Part shown: positions 30,122 through 40,188 of the stretch, piece by piece
Layout of the letters: each line of letters opens with the position of its first letter
Numbering within the stretch: the stretch's first letter is position 1
Source: Gammaproteobacteria bacterium RIFCSPHIGHO2_12_FULL_35_23
Lineage (GTDB): Bacteria > Pseudomonadota > Gammaproteobacteria > UBA12402
DNA length: 41,908 nucleotides
NCBI GenBank assembly: GCA_001801465.1
Contig: MGXT01000028.1
Span: forward strand, 1-41,908
Direction of reading: 5' to 3'
Made by a program: the position numbers and the translations under genes
The notes under the pieces: generated by a model
Seen by the model: the letters and a program-made list of their open reading frames with translations, nothing else
Told to the model about the DNA's origin: nothing
The model's database searches: none

Positions 30122-30928
30122 TTAAAATCGTTTTTCAATTCCTGTTTGCAATAAAATTTGCGTAGAAATTTCTTCAATAGATAGGCTTGTAGTATCTAAA
30201 AACGGAATTTTTTCATTTTTATATAATCTATGAACATGATCAAGTTCCTGTTGGCATTGTACCAAACTTGAATAAGTACTATTAGGTCGTCGCTCATTTC
30301 GGATCTCTTGCAAACGATTAACATCAATAAGTAAACCAAATAATTTATGCTTAACCTTCGATAATACTAGAGGCAAAGAAAAATTATGTAAATCATCAGC
30401 TGTAATCGGATAATTAGCTGCTTTAATACCAAGCTGAATTGCCAAATAAAGGCAAGTAGGTGTTTTACCAGAACGAGAAACGCCTATTAATACTAAATCC
30501 GCATCCTCATAATGCTTATTATTCAAACCATCATCATGAGCTAAAGCAAAATCAATTGCTTCAATTCGCAGCATGTATTTATGATAATTACCTACACCAT
30601 GCGCTAGCCCAGTTTGCGCAGAAGATTTTTTTTCCAAAATAGTTTCTAATCTAGGAATGAACTCTGAGAATAAATCAATATACTCTATCTTATTTTTTGA
30701 AAAAACTTCTCTTAATTGAGCATTTACAAATGAAGAAAATACAATAATTTTTCCACCATTTTTAGCTATAATTTCTATTGCTAACTGCTGAGCTTTTTCA
30801 ACTGTATTAACATACGATTTAATATGATAGTCACATTTTGTTAACTGGAATTGGCTTAGTAACATCCTACCTAAAGCCTCAACCGTTAGACCTGTATGGT
30901 CTGAAATAAAATAGACTGTAACACTCAT
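30122..30928 (-). CDS. ppsR: PEP synthase regulatory kinase/pyrophosphorylase PpsR
   Basis: PpsR (DUF299) inactivates PEP synthase by ADP-dependent phosphorylation and reactivates it by phosphate-dependent dephosphorylation. The protein shows the family start VYFISDHTGLTVEALGRMLLSQF and the P-loop LIGVSRSGKTPTCLYLAIQLG. From the ATG at 30928 it has 268 residues; an in-frame ATG at 30955 would add nine residues (MLYINVINI) outside the conserved fold. Neither start has a clear ribosome site. It is divergent from ppsA, its substrate, which is the usual arrangement. Confidence 0.95.
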   Translation of the reverse strand: MSVTVYFISDHTGLTVEALGRMLLSQFQLTKCDYHIKSYVNTVEKAQQLAIEIIAKNGGKIIVFSSFVNAQLREVFSKNKIEYIDLFSEFIPRLETILEKKSSAQTGLAHGVGNYHKYMLRIEAIDFALAHDDGLNNKHYEDADLVLIGVSRSGKTPTCLYLAIQLGIKAANYPITADDLHNFSLPLVLSKVKHKLFGLLIDVNRLQEIRNERRPNSTYSSLVQCQQELDHVHRLYKNEKIPFLDTTSLSIEEISTQILLQTGIEKRF

Positions 30929-31155
30929 AATATTAATAACGTTGATGTAAAGCATAGACGATACTCTATTTTCTTTGATGACTTCAACTGTATTTAAAAA
31001 AGCTTTGCATAATTGATCAAAAAAAGGCCATTAAATTATGGATAAATTGTTATTTTTTAAACATAAATAGTCATAGAGGGTAAAACTAAACTGGTATCTT
31101 TATTTTAATTTCCTTAGTATAGACAAATATAAAATATAAGCCCTGGAGCCAATAA

Positions 31156-33522
31156 ATGAACAATTATATTAAATGGTTTAATGAAGTTGGTATGAAAGAT
31201 GTTGCCATCGTTGGAGGTAAAAATGCTTCATTAGGCGAAATGATCACAGAGCTTACTGATCTAGGTATCAAAGTACCTTTTGGATTTGCAACAACTTCCC
31301 AAGCTTATTTAGATTTTTTAAAACATAATGATTTAGAAAATAGAATTTATAAATTGTTAGACAAACTTGATGTAACAGATGTTAGCGCTTTAAATAAAAG
31401 TGGCACACAAATTAGAGAATTAATTAGAAATGCTTCTTTTCAAAAAAAATTAGAAGAAGAAATAATTCAATCCTGGCAACAACTCTCTCATAACAATGAA
31501 GATTTTTCTTTAGCAATTCGCTCTTCCGCTACTGCTGAAGATTTAGCTCATGCTTCATTTGCTGGCCAACAAGAATCTTACTTAAACATTCGTGGCAAAG
31601 ATAATGTATTAGCCGCAATTAAAAATGTTTATGCCTCATTATATAACGACAGAGCTATTGCCTATCGAGTCCATAACCAATTCAAACATTCAGAAGTCGC
31701 CATTTCGGTTGGGATACAACAGATGGTTCGAAGCGACCTTGCTGCTAGTGGTGTTATGTTTACTTTAGATACTGAATCAGGTTTTGATCAGGTAATTTTT
31801 ATTACTTCTTCGTATGGTTTAGGAGAAGCTGTAGTACAAGGAAGTGTCAATCCAGATGAGTTTTATCTTCACAAACCCACTCTTCGTAAAGGTAAGCCGG
31901 CTATTCTGCGCCGAAACCTAGGAAGCAAACTAACCAAGTTAATTTATGCCAAGCAAAATAGTACTGAACAGATTGAATCAGTTACTGTAGCCAGACAAGA
32001 TCAATTACGCTTTTCTATTAATGATCAAGATATTACTACTCTAGCTAATTATGCTCTTATTATTGAAGAACATTATAAAAAACCTATGGATATTGAATGG
32101 GCAAAAGATGGTGAAACAGGCGACCTCTACATTGTCCAAGCTCGGCCTGAAACTGTAAATAGCCAAAAGAAAAAAAACGTTCAAAAACGTTTTAAATTAA
32201 AAGAAAAGGGGGAACTTCTAACTGAAGGTAGAAGTGTTGGCCAAGCTATTGGTCAAGGGAAAGTAAGTATTATCAAAGATACTTCTGAAATGCATCTTAT
32301 GAAAAAAGGCAATGTCTTAGTAACAGAGATGACTGATCCTGACTGGGAACCCATTATGTCTCAAGCCTCTGCCATTGTTACTGATAGAGGGGGTAGAACT
32401 TGCCATGCTGCAATTATTGCAAGAGAACTAGGGATTCCCGCTGTAGTAGGCTGCGGTAATGCTACTTCTATCATTAATAATCATGATGAAATTACGGTCT
32501 CCTGTGCTGAAGGTGAAACAGGACAAATTTATAAAGGTTTATTAAAATATGAAATAGAGGAAACCGATGTCAAATTTTTGCCCCAATTACCTGTTAAAAT
32601 TATGCTTAATGTTGCAAATCCTGACAGGGCTTTTGCAATTTCAGAGACCATCCCTAATGCTGGTGTGGGCTTGGCTCGGCTAGAGTTTATTATTAGTCAA
32701 ATGGCTGGCATTCATCCTAATGCTTTATTAAATTTTAATACTCTTCAAGATGAACAATTAAAAAATATTATTCGTGAAAAAACTCTAAGTTATGAAAATC
32801 CAGTCAATTATTATATTCAAAAATTAACTGAGGGCATCGCTACCATCGCTGCAGCTTTTTATCCTAAACCAGTTATTTTTCGTCTTTCAGATTTTAAGTC
32901 CAATGAATATGCTAATTTAATTGGTGGTAGTCTTTTCGAACCTCGAGAAGAAAACCCTATGATTGGCTTTAGAGGAGCATCACGTTATATTGCTAATAAC
33001 TTTAAAGATTGTTTTGCTCTAGAATGTAAAGCTATAAAATTTGCTCGAGAAATCATGGATTTTCATAACATCAAGATAATGATCCCTTTTGTACGTACAT
33101 TACAAGAAGCAAAACGAGTTCATGAAGTATTAGCTGAAAATGGTTTAAGTCGCGGAAAACAAGGTCTTGAAATCATGATGATGTGCGAAATACCTAGTAA
33201 CGTTATTCTAGCTGATCAATTTTTAGAATATTTTGATGGTTTTTCCATAGGATCTAATGATTTAACTCAATTAACACTTGGTGTTGATAGAGATTCAAAT
33301 TTATTAACTGCAAGTTTTGATGAAAGAGATCCTGCTGTTAAGTTCATGTTAAAAAGAGCTATTGATGCCTGTCACCAAGCTAAGAAATATGTAGGTATTT
33401 GTGGTCAAGGGCCCTCTGATCATCCAGATCTTGCAGAGTGGTTATTAGAACAAGGAATAGATAGTATGTCTCTCAACCCTGATTCTGTTATATCGATTCT
33501 TTTATTTATGGCTAAACAATAG
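31156..33522 (+). CDS. ppsA: Phosphoenolpyruvate synthase
   Basis: PpsA converts pyruvate and ATP to PEP, AMP and phosphate for gluconeogenesis. The 788-residue protein (E. coli 792) has the N-terminal ATP-binding domain (VGGKNASLGEM, LAIRSSATAEDLAHASFAGQQE) and the swivelling phosphohistidine domain with His417 in GGRTCHAAIIARELGIPAVVG. The C-terminal PEP/pyruvate domain (FSIGSNDLTQLTLGVDRDS, CGQGPSDHPDLAEWL) follows. A ribosome site GGAG lies in CTGGAGCC before the ATG. It is divergent from its regulator ppsR. The stop codon ends one base before the encoded CCA of the convergent tRNA-Arg. Confidence 0.98.
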   Translation: MNNYIKWFNEVGMKDVAIVGGKNASLGEMITELTDLGIKVPFGFATTSQAYLDFLKHNDLENRIYKLLDKLDVTDVSALNKSGTQIRELIRNASFQKKLEEEIIQSWQQLSHNNEDFSLAIRSSATAEDLAHASFAGQQESYLNIRGKDNVLAAIKNVYASLYNDRAIAYRVHNQFKHSEVAISVGIQQMVRSDLAASGVMFTLDTESGFDQVIFITSSYGLGEAVVQGSVNPDEFYLHKPTLRKGKPAILRRNLGSKLTKLIYAKQNSTEQIESVTVARQDQLRFSINDQDITTLANYALIIEEHYKKPMDIEWAKDGETGDLYIVQARPETVNSQKKKNVQKRFKLKEKGELLTEGRSVGQAIGQGKVSIIKDTSEMHLMKKGNVLVTEMTDPDWEPIMSQASAIVTDRGGRTCHAAIIARELGIPAVVGCGNATSIINNHDEITVSCAEGETGQIYKGLLKYEIEETDVKFLPQLPVKIMLNVANPDRAFAISETIPNAGVGLARLEFIISQMAGIHPNALLNFNTLQDEQLKNIIREKTLSYENPVNYYIQKLTEGIATIAAAFYPKPVIFRLSDFKSNEYANLIGGSLFEPREENPMIGFRGASRYIANNFKDCFALECKAIKFAREIMDFHNIKIMIPFVRTLQEAKRVHEVLAENGLSRGKQGLEIMMMCEIPSNVILADQFLEYFDGFSIGSNDLTQLTLGVDRDSNLLTASFDERDPAVKFMLKRAIDACHQAKKYVGICGQGPSDHPDLAEWLLEQGIDSMSLNPDSVISILLFMAKQ

Positions 33523-33523
33523 T

Positions 33524-33599
33524 TGGTGCCCTAGGCGGGAATCGAACCCACAACCTATCCCTTAGGAGGGGATTGCTCTATCCATTGAGCTACCAGGGC
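33524..33599 (-). tRNA. tRNA-Arg (anticodon CCU)
   Basis: A 76-base cloverleaf on the minus strand with acceptor stem GCCCTGG (33593-33599) pairing CTAGGGC (one G-U pair), anticodon loop CTCCTAA giving CCU, and encoded CCA (plus-strand TGG at 33524-33526). It sits tail to tail with ppsA with one base between. Confidence 0.96.
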
Positions 33600-33610
33600 A
33601 AACTAGTCTA

Positions 33611-33616
33611 ATTATA
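33611..33616 (-). promoter_or_regulatory. -10 element for tRNA-Arg
   Basis: A perfect TATAAT reads on the minus strand, 11 bp before the tRNA 5' end at 33599. The -35 at 17 bp spacing is poor (TTCTAA). Confidence 0.4.
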
Positions 33617-33658
33617 AAAGATTTTTTAAGTGATTAGAATATCATTTCGTCTTTTAAA

Positions 33659-36600
33659 TTAAACTACCAAAGAAGCTGGTACCTCATCTGAAATCTCTCT
33701 TGCTTCTTCAGGTAACTCAATAGTATTGCCCTGCAACAATGAAAACAGCTTTTCTATAATTTCTGGTGGTAGCTCTTTATTTTTTTGTACAAAGTTTATA
33801 AATTTATTAACAAATTCAATCGAAGACTGGTCTCCACCTCTCGAAACTTCTCCAAATAATCGCCTGCTTCCTCTATTTTCTAAATTAAGCTCCTTATAAC
33901 GAGACAAAAGCGCGCACATAATAACCGATTTGATTTTACTTTTAAAAGAATTGACTAGTGTCACTAAAGAAGGAATTAACTCGGGTGAGAGATAAGCTTG
34001 TAATGCAGCTTTAGTATTAATTGCCTCTTTATTAAAAATAGGACATAAAACAGCATCTTTATCAAAGGCTTTTGCAATAAAGCTACCTGCTTTAATCATA
34101 TTTTTTTCTGAGGTTGTTGTAAAATCTCTATTAATACGATAGAGCAAGCTTTTAATCAATTCCGGTTGTTTATAATCTAATACATAATCAAAAACACTTT
34201 TACCATATCTATCGCAATGATAAATGTCTATTCCATCTTTATATAAAAGCTTGATTACTATTTCATCATGACGCTTCATAGCAGCTATCGTTAGTGCAGT
34301 AGCACCATCTCTTTCTAGAATAGAAACTTCATTCACCAGTGTTTCTTCTTTTGATAAAAGTAAATCAACTACTAAGATTTTCCCTTCACTGGCAGCCAGA
34401 TAAAGCGCTGTATAACCAGAGGGATTCTTTTCATTAATATTGATATCTTCAATCTCTAGAAGAGCTTCTACTACATTAATCAAACCCTTTTTAGCCGCCA
34501 ACATTAATGCTGTAAAACCACCTTTGTTATTTGCAAGCTTGTCATCAATATTAGAACTATTATAATTTAAAATTTCTTCAACTATCTCATCATCTCCCTC
34601 TTCAACTGCAAGCAATAAGGCATTATACCCTCCCACTACATCTGAAAGCTTATGCGAAATATCAATACCTTCTTTAGATAAGATTAATTTTACTATGTCA
34701 AGATGACCATACTTAATAGCAAGCATTAAAGGAGTATAGCCATGTCTATTAGGGGTATTAAAATAGTCTATAGCAAGAGAAGAGTTAATAAAAACTTCCA
34801 TTACTGTAGCCAGTCCATGTTCAGCAGCAAAGCTAATTACATTGAGAATATCAGCTTTATTTTCTGCAGTAGCAATATCAAGTTTTGACAATAGTTTTTC
34901 TACAATTACAGGATATCGTAATTTAGCAGCTAACAATAATAAACTATTACTTTCATAACTAACATTTATATTAGCACCTAAAGAAATAAATACATTAACA
35001 ACGTTTGTCCAACCATTCCAAACAGCTCTTAAAAGTAGACTACGCCCGAAACGATCTACTTGATCTATTTTATCAACAGATAACAATAGTGCATCGGCTT
35101 CTGCATATAAAAGTCTCTCCTCTGCTGCTAATATATCTGCTTGCTCAGTACTATGAGCTTCTAGCTTACTAAAATATATTTCTAAATATAATAAATGTTT
35201 CATTAAGTGTGGAGGATAAGAGCTCTTTGATAACTGTTGTACAATTCCGACTGCTTCTTGCGCAAAACTATCTACAACAAATTTTCTAACTAATTTAAAA
35301 TATTTATAAAAGGTTGAAGACCAGTTGTTTACCGGGGTTATTATTGCATGTAGAAAAATCTTATTTATTTCATAAGGAGTAATTTCTACTTCCCCACGAA
35401 TAATCATTTCACCCTCTTCAATTCTAATAACTCTGGGAGTAAACACAGCCTCTAACCAGGCTTCATTTACTTGAATTTTTTCTTGTGTAGCCAAATCTTG
35501 TAAATTTTCTGATAAAATTATCATTTCTGAAAGATCAGCCGAATAGAAATTTGCAAAATAATTGATTAACCAATTGTTAAATTTATCTTGTTTAAATTTA
35601 TTTACAGCCAAAGATAGCTTATCAAGCAGAAAATTAAAATCATCTCCAGTAATAGAGTCTTTAACTAAATGATTAATGGCTAATACTTCAAAATATTGCT
35701 CTATTTTGGTTTTCAATTCTTCAAGCTCTGCTATATTGATTATTTCAGCATCCCAATATTTTAATGAATCTCCATAACGAGCTAATAATTCTCTGGCTAT
35801 TTCAACTTTTTTAATATTAGTTAAAAGCTTTAAAAACAATGGGCTATCAATTGGATAGGTTTTAATTAATTGCTTTATTCCTGTAATTACTTTATTGCGA
35901 TTAATATCTTTACAATCTTGACATTGTAAAAAAAAGTTAATTTTATGTAGTAATACATTAGTTCCTAATGGTGCATTTAGATAAGCAACTATCTCTGGAA
36001 GACAGTAAGCATCAATTTTTGTTTTAATATCTACTTCATCTGTATTAAGACCATGATGCTTACAGTTATTTTCTAAAAAGTTCCTAAATAACTTCAAAAT
36101 AAAAGGGTTATAAAAAAATTCTAATAGCGATGGCGGCATTTCCCCTGATTCCATCCAAACCAACATTAGCCTATTATGTTCTGAGATAGATTTCTTTTTA
36201 TAAGAATTTAATAACGATTGAATAAACTGTTTAGTCAAATCATGTAAAAAACTATCAATATCCTCAATAATAATAGTATTAGGAAAAACGTAATTTAGTG
36301 TCAAAGTTAAACTATGCCTTATACCTGTATGACAAATTTTACTGCTTGTGGCCAAACTTTTTGCTTCATTAAAAAAAGTCAGAATGCGGTCTTTTTTATC
36401 TTCAGTAGTTTTTTCAGGATAAACTTCCTCATCTAATAAGGCTGCACAAATTAGCCCTATGTCTTCTCTTAATATCATATCAACGGTTATGGGCATTTGC
36501 TGTAGTACACCACTTTCATCTCGCTCTTCTTCTAATTCCCAAAAAGTAACTCGATCAAGCTCAACATTAAAAGGTTCTTTTGTGCTCGCAATAAGAAAAC

Positions 36601-36868
36601 TTATTACTGCATTACAATGCTCATCATTTTTAAAAGGCTCATTATTTAATAAATATTCAATTAAATTATGTAATGCAAAAGGAATAGAATGGCTTTTGTG
36701 GTCAAAATGTATTCTAGTTGATATTAATTTTTCAGCATATCTTTGCTTTAACCCTGTTTTACCATAAAGAAATTTGGCAATATTTAACGTGGCTCCCTTA
36801 CCATGTGAATTATTAGGAAAATTAGCTCTTTGGAGAATTGCAGTATCACCATAACGATGTCTTGGCAT
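33659..36868 (-). CDS. Large ankyrin-repeat protein, candidate type IV effector
   Basis: The ATG at 36868 is preceded by AAAGGAT at good spacing and gives 1069 residues. An in-frame ATG at 36913 would add MRASLKIIIIIKDIS, which lies over the promoter and ribosome site and is unlikely. Residues 1 to about 600 are mainly helical and not recognised. Residues about 603-910 hold roughly nine ankyrin repeats; the clearest read GYTPLMLAIKYGHLDIVKLIL, GFTALMLAAKKGLINVVEALL and GYTALYLAASEGKILVVDLLL. The C-terminus is acidic (ELPEEAREISDE) and ends in SLVV, resembling the E-block translocation signal of Legionella Dot/Icm substrates. No signal peptide or membrane segment is seen. Role unknown; an effector acting by protein binding is an inference. 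Confidence 0.85.
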   Translation of the reverse strand: MPRHRYGDTAILQRANFPNNSHGKGATLNIAKFLYGKTGLKQRYAEKLISTRIHFDHKSHSIPFALHNLIEYLLNNEPFKNDEHCNAVISFLIASTKEPFNVELDRVTFWELEEERDESGVLQQMPITVDMILREDIGLICAALLDEEVYPEKTTEDKKDRILTFFNEAKSLATSSKICHTGIRHSLTLTLNYVFPNTIIIEDIDSFLHDLTKQFIQSLLNSYKKKSISEHNRLMLVWMESGEMPPSLLEFFYNPFILKLFRNFLENNCKHHGLNTDEVDIKTKIDAYCLPEIVAYLNAPLGTNVLLHKINFFLQCQDCKDINRNKVITGIKQLIKTYPIDSPLFLKLLTNIKKVEIARELLARYGDSLKYWDAEIINIAELEELKTKIEQYFEVLAINHLVKDSITGDDFNFLLDKLSLAVNKFKQDKFNNWLINYFANFYSADLSEMIILSENLQDLATQEKIQVNEAWLEAVFTPRVIRIEEGEMIIRGEVEITPYEINKIFLHAIITPVNNWSSTFYKYFKLVRKFVVDSFAQEAVGIVQQLSKSSYPPHLMKHLLYLEIYFSKLEAHSTEQADILAAEERLLYAEADALLLSVDKIDQVDRFGRSLLLRAVWNGWTNVVNVFISLGANINVSYESNSLLLLAAKLRYPVIVEKLLSKLDIATAENKADILNVISFAAEHGLATVMEVFINSSLAIDYFNTPNRHGYTPLMLAIKYGHLDIVKLILSKEGIDISHKLSDVVGGYNALLLAVEEGDDEIVEEILNYNSSNIDDKLANNKGGFTALMLAAKKGLINVVEALLEIEDININEKNPSGYTALYLAASEGKILVVDLLLSKEETLVNEVSILERDGATALTIAAMKRHDEIVIKLLYKDGIDIYHCDRYGKSVFDYVLDYKQPELIKSLLYRINRDFTTTSEKNMIKAGSFIAKAFDKDAVLCPIFNKEAINTKAALQAYLSPELIPSLVTLVNSFKSKIKSVIMCALLSRYKELNLENRGSRRLFGEVSRGGDQSSIEFVNKFINFVQKNKELPPEIIEKLFSLLQGNTIELPEEAREISDEVPASLVV

Positions 36869-36879
36869 ACTAATATCCT

Positions 36880-36917
36880 TTATTATTATTATTATTTTTA
36901 ATGAAGCGCGCATTATA
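36880..36917 (-). promoter_or_regulatory. Promoter -10 and (TAA)5 leader of the ankyrin gene
   Basis: On the minus strand a perfect TATAAT (36912-36917) lies about 45 bp before the ATG at 36868. Between it and the ribosome site are five TAA/TTA triplets in a row (36880-36894). No convincing -35 and no PmrA-type half-site pair was found. Confidence 0.45.
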
Positions 36918-37074
36918 GCTTTATCTGGATATAATTTCTACAATTTTTACCCAAAAAAATTTATCAGCGACTAAAAATAACTTATTGATTTATAGTAATA
37001 ATTTTTTGGTTTTTTATTTTATTTTTTTGAACTATGATTAAAACTCTATGCCTAACCATTAAAAAGGAGCTCTA

Positions 37075-37824
37075 ATGTTAAATAATAAAACTGTTTTGAT
37101 AACCGGTGCCTCAAGTGGGATTGGTCTTGCCTGTGCCCATAGCTTTGCGAAGCAAGGTGCTAAGCTTATACTTTGTGCTAGAAGTTACGACAAATTAGTA
37201 ACTATCGCTTCAGAATTAAAATCACACTATAATGTTCTAATTCATATCCTAGAATTAGATGTAACTCAAGCTACAGCTGTTAAAGAATCTTTAACTACAC
37301 TATCATCCCCATTTCAAAAAATCGATATCTTAATCAACAATGCTGGACTAGCCCAAGGGCTCGATAAAATTTATGAAGCAAATATTCAAGACTGGGAAAA
37401 AATGATTGATACCAATATTAAAGGCTTACTTTATGTCTCTCGGATAGTTATTGAAAATATGGTAAAACATAACAGCGGTCATATTATTAATATGGGTTCG
37501 CTTTCTAGCCATCAAGTTTATTCCGGCGGCACTGTCTATTGCGCCACAAAGTTTGCTGTTAAAGCTTTAACAAGAGGTATGCAAATGGATGTACAAGGGA
37601 CTCCCATTAAAATAAGCGAAGTTGATCCAGGTATGGTAAATACAAACTTTTCATTAACTCGCTTTAAAGGTGACAAAAATGCAGCTGATGCAATTTATGA
37701 AAATAAACATCCTTTAACTGCTGAAGATATAGCTGAAACAGTATTGTTTTGTGCAACCAGACCAGCACATGTTAATATTGCCGAAATTATTATTTTATCT
37801 CTTGATGGTACGCCTTTAAAATAA
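37075..37824 (+). CDS. Short-chain dehydrogenase/reductase, YdfG-like
   Basis: This classical SDR has 249 residues. The nucleotide-binding TGASSGIG lies at 10-17, the NNAG motif at 88-91, and the catalytic Ser142, Tyr155 and Lys159 in the YxxxK spacing (VYCATKFAVKAL), followed by VDPGMVNTNF. The overall pattern is close to E. coli YdfG, an NADP-dependent 3-hydroxy acid (serine/allo-threonine) dehydrogenase, but the substrate here is uncertain. AAAGGAGC precedes the ATG. It is divergent from the ankyrin gene and converges on prmB. Confidence 0.9.
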   Translation: MLNNKTVLITGASSGIGLACAHSFAKQGAKLILCARSYDKLVTIASELKSHYNVLIHILELDVTQATAVKESLTTLSSPFQKIDILINNAGLAQGLDKIYEANIQDWEKMIDTNIKGLLYVSRIVIENMVKHNSGHIINMGSLSSHQVYSGGTVYCATKFAVKALTRGMQMDVQGTPIKISEVDPGMVNTNFSLTRFKGDKNAADAIYENKHPLTAEDIAETVLFCATRPAHVNIAEIIILSLDGTPLK

Positions 37825-37849
37825 TTTTAATTAAAGACCAAATCATTTA

Positions 37850-38734
37850 TTAAAATTGATAATTTAATAATTGCTCCTTGGTAAGCAAAAATATACCTTC
37901 ACCACCTTTGGTAAATTCTAACCATAAAAAAGGCACTTGTGGATATCGAGCTTGTAAAGCCTGCCAACTATTACCGACTTCCATAATTAAAATACCCTGA
38001 TCATTTAAAAATTTAGCCGCATTTTTTAGAATATTTATTGCTATTGCCAAACCTTCATCTTTTGCTATTAATGCCAAAGTAGGTTCATAACTATATTCAA
38101 CAGGTAAGGTTGACATTTCATATGAGCTCACATAGGGAGGATTACTAATAATTATATCATATTGCTTATCAACAAGATTACTAAATATATCAGATTGAAT
38201 TAGAGTTACTTGATCTGTAACATCGTGACGCTGACAGTTAATCGCTGCTACAGCTAATGCTTCATTATTAATATCAACTGCATCAATTTTAGCGTTTTCA
38301 AAAACAAATGCGCTAGCAATAGCAATACATCCACTTCCAGTGCACAAGTCTAAAATAGCATGCACTTGATTATGATTAATCCATGGCGATAACTGATTTT
38401 CTAATAATTCAGCAATAGGCGAACGAGGAATAATAACTCGCTCATCTACATAAAACTCTAACCCAAAGAAATAAGCTTTATTAATTAAATAGGGTAACGG
38501 CTTTTTTTCTTTTATTCGACATTGCGCAAGTGCCTGTATTCTATTAACTTCTTCTACAGATAGATTACGATCTAAGTTCTTATCAGATATATTAAAAGGT
38601 AGTTGTAGCGACGCTAACACTAATGAAACAGCCTCATCCCAAGCATTATCCGTTCCATGCCCATAGAATAAATCAGCTTTTTCAAACTGATCAGCAGTTT
38701 GTTCAATAATTTGAATAAGTTTTAAAGTAGACAT
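37850..38734 (-). CDS. prmB: Ribosomal protein uL3 glutamine N5-methyltransferase
   Basis: PrmB methylates the GGQ-like glutamine of ribosomal protein L3 using S-adenosylmethionine. The 294-residue protein (E. coli 310) has the PrmB-specific FYVDERVIIPRSPIAEL (about residues 94-110), the SAM-binding LDLCTGSGCIAIA (128-140) and the catalytic NPPY (198-201). The PrmC paralogue that acts on release factors lacks the VDERV.IPRSP form. It is divergent from the Smr-domain gene, as in E. coli, which supports prmB over prmC. Confidence 0.94.
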   Translation of the reverse strand: MSTLKLIQIIEQTADQFEKADLFYGHGTDNAWDEAVSLVLASLQLPFNISDKNLDRNLSVEEVNRIQALAQCRIKEKKPLPYLINKAYFFGLEFYVDERVIIPRSPIAELLENQLSPWINHNQVHAILDLCTGSGCIAIASAFVFENAKIDAVDINNEALAVAAINCQRHDVTDQVTLIQSDIFSNLVDKQYDIIISNPPYVSSYEMSTLPVEYSYEPTLALIAKDEGLAIAINILKNAAKFLNDQGILIMEVGNSWQALQARYPQVPFLWLEFTKGGEGIFLLTKEQLLNYQF

Positions 38735-38824
38735 AAATAAATCTTAAAAATTAGGCTGATAAATTATAACTTAATTTCTTAAATCTGTTAAACTACAATT
38801 TATATACTTTAAGCAATTAGGATT

Positions 38825-39352
38825 ATGAAGAAACCAATATCTGAACAAGAAAGTGATTTATTCAAACAAGCCATGAAAGGAGTAATGCCACTAAATTCTC
38901 CGAAAAAAATTGTAGTAGAGTCTCAAAAATCTAAACCTAATCTAAAACAACCTGACAACTTAGTGATTCAACCCTTAGCTAGTATAAATACCGAAACTGT
39001 TACGGCCGAAACCCGCCTGCTTTATAATTCGACAGGTTTACAGCATCGTCTATTACGAAAATTACGCCGTGGGCAAATTACTTACCAAGCTATATTAGAT
39101 TTACACGGCCATACCCTTACTGAAGCCGAGTATTTATTGAGTCGTTTTTTAGAAGAAAATAGTACAAAGCATATTTATTGTGTGCAAATTATTCACGGTA
39201 AAGGATTATCCAATCAGACTCAACCCCCCCTATTAAAAAACCAAGTAAACCGTTGGTTACGCTGCCATCCTGCGGTTTTAGCTTTTTGTTCAGCCCAACC
39301 CAAAGATGGTGGTACAGGAGCTTTATACGTGCTTTTAAAGCAACATCAATAG
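38825..39352 (+). CDS. smrB: Smr-domain endonuclease, SmrB-like
   Basis: The 175-residue protein has a polar N-terminal extension and a C-terminal Smr (MutS2-related) domain. The domain carries the diagnostic DLHGH (92-96, LDLHGHTLTEAEYLL) and HGKG (124-127). In E. coli SmrB cleaves mRNA between collided ribosomes. The divergent pairing with prmB is conserved with E. coli and supports this paralogue over SmrA. The ribosome site is weak (TTAGGAT before the ATG). Confidence 0.88.
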   Translation: MKKPISEQESDLFKQAMKGVMPLNSPKKIVVESQKSKPNLKQPDNLVIQPLASINTETVTAETRLLYNSTGLQHRLLRKLRRGQITYQAILDLHGHTLTEAEYLLSRFLEENSTKHIYCVQIIHGKGLSNQTQPPLLKNQVNRWLRCHPAVLAFCSAQPKDGGTGALYVLLKQHQ

Positions 39353-39434
39353 ATTTAAACTCCTATAAATTTTTATTTAAAATTGAACAAAATGGCTGTA
39401 ACATACCGACATAAATTAATCAATAAGACGCCTT

Positions 39435-40085
39435 ATGAAGAATAAAATCATTATTATTGGTATTTCAGGCCCTTCGGCTTCTGGTAAAAGCCTGCTAGCT
39501 AATACTATTGTTAATGAACTTGGCACCAATCAGGTAGCCGTTATTTCTGAAGATTCTTACTATAAAGACCTAAGCCACTTACCATTTCCAGAACGAGCCA
39601 AGCTAAATTTTGACCACCCGGATTCTTTAGATCATGAATTATTATGTAAACAACTAGATGATATACAGGCAAGAAAAGTAATCCAAGTTCCAATCTATGA
39701 TCACTCCTCTCATCAAAGAAAAAAAGAAACCAAGCCTATCGGTGAACATACCATCATTGTTCTTGAAGGCATTCTATTATTTGTTGACCCTGAGCTTAGA
39801 TCGCGAATGGATATTCGAATTTTTATGGACACACCTTTAGATATTTGCTTAGTAAGACGATTAAAACGTGACATTCATGAACGTGAGCGCACCATTGACT
39901 CAGTAATTGAACAATATGAAAAAACTGTACGCCCTATGTATTTACAATTTATTGAGCCCTCTAAGCGCTATGCAGATATTATTGTTCCCAGAGGTGGTGA
40001 AAATCGTATAGCTATTGACATGATTAAAGCAAAAATGCGCGAATTACTTGGCAACAGCATTAAACAATCTAAAGAAGCTGTTTAA
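39435..40085 (+). CDS. udk: Uridine kinase
   Basis: Udk phosphorylates uridine and cytidine to UMP and CMP in pyrimidine salvage. The 216 residues (E. coli 213) include the P-loop GPSASGKS (12-19), [23 protein letters not shown], the substrate-binding [12 protein letters not shown], the lid-region [20 protein letters not shown] and [21 protein letters not shown]. It follows the Smr gene by 82 bp on the same strand. Confidence 0.97.
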   Translation: MKNKIIIIGISGPSASGKSLLANTIVNELGTNQVAVISEDSYYKDLSHLPFPERAKLNFDHPDSLDHELLCKQLDDIQARKVIQVPIYDHSSHQRKKETKPIGEHTIIVLEGILLFVDPELRSRMDIRIFMDTPLDICLVRRLKRDIHERERTIDSVIEQYEKTVRPMYLQFIEPSKRYADIIVPRGGENRIAIDMIKAKMRELLGNSIKQSKEAV

Positions 40086-40188
40086 TTATATTTTTATAAT
40101 TTAGTTATTATTTTTTTGAGGATGGTTTTACCGTAACAATAATAATTATTAAAAACAGCCATAATTTTATGATAAAAAAGATATAAAA

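Noticed and set aside
33524..33599. tRNA-Arg(CCU) as an attachment site for the ankyrin gene
   Set aside because: No integrase and no repeat of the tRNA 3' end was found nearby, and the 3' end abuts ppsA rather than foreign DNA.
36869..36913. N-terminal extension of the ankyrin protein (MRASLKIIIIIKDIS)
   Set aside because: It is encoded by the leader containing the -10, the TAA repeat and the ribosome site; the ATG at 36868 has the proper AAGGAT upstream.
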